A model generated the notes under the pieces. It worked only from the letters and a program-made list of their open reading frames with translations, did no database searches and was not told the DNA's origin. Made by a program: the position numbers and the translations under genes. This document shows positions 60,221 to 64,000 of a stretch of DNA of 64,000 bases, in pieces. This DNA comes from Molanna angustata (taxonomy: Eukaryota > Arthropoda > Insecta > Trichoptera > Molannidae): assembly GCA_963576475.1 (NCBI GenBank), contig OY754969.1:29735388-29799387 (forward strand), written 5' to 3'. Position 1 is the stretch's first letter. The number at the start of each line of letters is the position of its first letter.

Positions 60221-60329
60221 ATCACGATTGCCCATATCATGGATATAATTATTATATGGAGTTCTATAATATCTTTAGATGTCATAGAACTCCATATAAT
60301 AATTGTATCCATGATATGGGTAATCACGA
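60221..60329. repeat. 42-bp-stem foldback element
   Basis: Inverted arms 60226-60267 and 60284-60325 with two mismatches and a 16-nt loop. The outer ends show the direct repeat ATCACGA at 60221-60227 and 60323-60329, possibly a target duplication. Compact MITE or hairpin RNA source. Confidence 0.75.
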
Positions 60330-60357
60330 GGGTTTTGATTTCGCCTGTTTTACTAGA

Positions 60358-60600
60358 CTTGCCCCCCTGATTGGAAAAAAAATCCAAAATTTTGAGAATA
60401 AAAGTTTTATAGGTCTAAATTTTCTATATATATACTGAAATTTGAGGCTCTGTGCATCAAGCGGATCAAAAGTTATAAGGGACGGACGGACACACAGACA
60501 AAAAACATTACGCCATACAAAATATTCCTTTCTATTTATTACCCGCGTCTTGGTACCTAGTATATAAAGAAATAAATTCTCTTGAACAAATCAACAAGTT
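60358..60600 (+). repeat. Dispersed repeat family R3, copy
   Basis: Shares GGCTCTGTGCATCAAGCGGA-like text, GATCAAAAGTTATAAGGG, ACGCCATACAAAATATTCCT and AATAAATTCTCTTGAACAAA with 62938-63325, and its left end with 17076-17150. Non-coding; class unknown. Confidence 0.65.
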
Positions 60601-61455
60601 TCTTCAGATGTGTAATTATTTCCCAGATAAGCTTTGAACCGTAACGCTTCCAATAATTGATTATATTTTAATTTAGCTGTTAAGCACCGGCTAAGAATAT
60701 TATGATTTTGTGCATTGTACATTATATTATTATAAGTAGTAAAATAATTATTTGTGTTTTAAATATATTCTTCAGATATGTTTACAAATTCTCGATAAAA
60801 AATTGTAAAATTTATATAGTAGGATCCAAATTAATCAACATTGGTTTAGAAACAGATTTTAATATATTGAAAAATAATACATAATATACATATATACCTT
60901 CCTGATTTTAAGTTCTCCACAATTTTGGCAAGATTTAAGCTACTTATCTTTTTATTTTGTGATTATGTACCACTTCAGGAATTTTTATTTTTATGTAAAT
61001 TCTACGAACCACAAATTGACAAGTCTTATTCACTCGATTATTTATTTTAGAATAATCCGAAGCAATCAAAATAAACTTATTTATTATTAATTTAAAGAGT
61101 ATCGCCAACGAAAGTAAACTATATAATGACGTTACTCTGTCATGATCATTGACTATGAAAGTGTTAATTTATAATATATCTACATACCTACGTACGTAGG
61201 AACGTGATTAAAATAAAAAAAATAAAAATGAAATATTGCGTTTTGTCTTCCTTAAAAATTAATATACATATAGGTAGGTATATGTGGCTCAGATAAAATT
61301 ACTTTGCCAAATCATCTTATTATAAGACAGCATATACAGACGTGAGTTTGTTGAGGAACAATGAAAATATTATGTAAGTAGTACCTACCTACGTGTTTTT
61401 AAGTGAGGCAAATAAATACTCAATTTGAATAATAAGAGTCAAACAGCTATTTTTT

Positions 61456-61560
61456 ACTAGTTGCATGTAACACATGAGATCCAACTGTCGATAGCGATAG
61501 TATGTATAGTTGAAGAATAAGAATCAAACTATAAACCCATAAATCCAAATTATTGAAAAT
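61456..61560. repeat. Unclassified dispersed repeat, copy 2 (pair at 10719)
   Basis: Nearly identical to 10719-10816, starting ACTAGTTGCATGTAACACAT. It is directly followed by an RTE terminal relic (61580-61660, ending ATGATGGTTCTGTATGTATG). Confidence 0.65.
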
Positions 61561-61869
61561 TTTAACACATATTGGTATGTATGTCAAGATAGGACAGTAT
61601 GGATGTCAGTCCTCTTTTCCTACCCGGAATATGAAAACTGCATGATGGTTCTGTATGTATGTTTGGAGATTAAGTATCAAACTATTAAGTCTTTTTACAT
61701 ATTGTGTTTTTACATAATGCGTCACTAATTTCAATTTTTATAAAAATTGTTGAAAAAAATTTGAGATGTGCTAATACAATGTTAATATTTTTTATAGAAA
61801 ATTAAATTATCTAGTTGGGGTGTTTCGGCTTTTTTCGATATTATTAAAAGACTTGGAAATATAGGCAGT

Positions 61870-62800
<931 letters not shown>

Positions 62801-62937
62801 TTTATCTTAATAAAAAATGTTTGAAACCCTGGAATTTTTTTAAAAAACCAATTTGAGATTTTGTATTTGTCTATGTTTGTACCAATTTTCAGCTAGCTTT
62901 TATGGTTTCTGAGATATATGGAAAAATAAACGAAAAA

Positions 62938-63325
62938 TTTAAAAGTTGATAACCCCTGACTGAAACAAAAATTCACCATTCTGAGTATAAAAGTTTTGTA
63001 GGCCTATAACTGTTTATATATTTTGAAATTTTGGGCTCTGTAAATTGAGCAGATCAAAAGTTATAAGGGGGGGGGGACAGACACACAGCACACACAGACA
63101 CACACATAGACACACAAAACTCACATAAAATGTTCTACTCCGAGTTCTGCGTAAATCCATGTAAGGGAAAATATATGCTGCGAAGCCTCTAAGTTGGTGT
63201 TTTTAGCATGCAAAAAGTCCACTACGCCATACAAAATGTTCCTAGTATTCCTTATACGCGGGTCTTGGCTTAATACTTTGTCGATATGTTAAGAGAATAA
63301 ATTCTCTTGAACAAATCGACAGTTG
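62938..63325 (+). repeat. Dispersed repeat family R3, second copy
   Basis: Homologous to 60358-60600, with an insertion that includes a G run (63067-63075) and ACAC-rich sequence. It shares CCCCTGACTG, TTCTGAGTATAAAAGTTTTG and AATAAATTCTCTTGAACAAA. Confidence 0.65.
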
Positions 63326-64000
63326 GAATAGATGGTATCAGCATGATAATACATATATGTTTAAGCAAATAGTCACATACTATTGAAACAAATACGACTT
63401 CCGACATAGGATTGATTGGTTAACTCAATGAGACGTTGTGCAAGTGTAGGTATGTATATGTAATGTGAATTACCATAAGATAACCTATTATTCTGATAAA
63501 CCAGATGATGGCCGGGTTTTATCTATGAATTGATTCTTCTCTGTCAATATACATATTATAATTAATAACGTTTGACTATACTGAGAGAAAATTAAAAATA
63601 ATACATAAAAAAGTTATTTTATGTATTTTTTTAAGTTGAAAAATAATACATAAATATTTTATGACAATTTTTTAACATGTCAATAAAGACGAGGTAAGAA
63701 TATTATAAGAGAACGAACTAAAGGGCTTACGACCTGTCATCGGTTGGGTCACGTGATCACTTTATGCGCTTGCGTAACGTTCACCAAATATGCCGTTGAG
63801 TTCCCTGTCAATCCTCATAATATACATCCTCATACGCCCCCTAAAATGCCTAAAATCAGCATAAGTACCTATGTTTCAATATGCATTTGTTAACTATAGT
63901 TAAATAAATAAATTCTGCAATTAAAATTATTCACTGTTTATCGCAAGCAACCCTTTAAAACGATCACTTACTAATTTGACCATAAATATTGTTATTTTAT
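63326..64000. other. Window end, nothing recognised
   Basis: AT-rich sequence without a domain-bearing frame. A small inverted pairing of AATAATACATAAAA with TTTTATGTATTTT lies near 63597-63630. Confidence 0.4.

Overview
The window is eukaryotic, AT-rich DNA from an insect, most likely a lepidopteran. The basis is GT-AG introns in every host gene, insect-type orthologues (mRpL28, mtSSB, aop/yan, phosphorylase kinase alpha), very dense non-LTR debris of RTE, Jockey and L2/CR1 type, tRNA-derived SINEs and TA/TG microsatellites. The order-level call is inference from repeat style, not a search result.

Host genes, left to right: the last two exons of phosphorylase kinase regulatory subunit alpha (1-654, +, ending in a CaaX box); a complete four-exon mRpL28 (6818-9297, -, 259 aa); a complete three-exon mitochondrial single-strand DNA-binding protein (42628-43920, +, 153 aa); and the ETS repressor aop/yan (coding 47117-50074, -, 538 aa, with a probable non-coding first exon ending at 54534). 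From 55 kb to the end I see no host gene, only repeats and relics.

Between mRpL28 and mtSSB lies about 33 kb of nested transposons whose layers can be read from their target-site duplications (TSDs). Element A is a Mutator-like (MULE) transposon at 9464-39027. It has roughly 1.0-kb terminal inverted repeats (TIRs), the 8-bp TSD GTCTATGT, and a wrecked SWIM-domain transposase on the minus strand. Element B is a second, 12.9-kb MULE (9491-22380). It sits 27 bp inside A's left TIR, has about 70-bp TIRs and the perfect 10-bp TSD GTAAAACCAA, and carries an open 821-aa transposase. A's right TIR preserves the corresponding empty site. B has itself collected RTE and hAT fragments, a SINE, a 219-bp dimeric satellite and a 1.69-kb gag-only LINE with a perfect 13-bp TSD. 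The centre of A is a 4.69-kb palindrome (27661-32354), perfect as far as I can compare it, folded on about 415 bp of (TA)n. Each arm holds the transposase 5' end interrupted by the same L2/CR1-type LINE. The right arm stops at a copia LTR.

With A, B and a third inverted-repeat-bounded segment (about 39091-42388) removed, the start codons of mRpL28 and mtSSB lie only about 0.46 kb apart, head to head. This suggests that an ancestral divergent promoter shared by two nuclear genes for mitochondrial nucleic-acid and translation functions has been split by the transposon nest.
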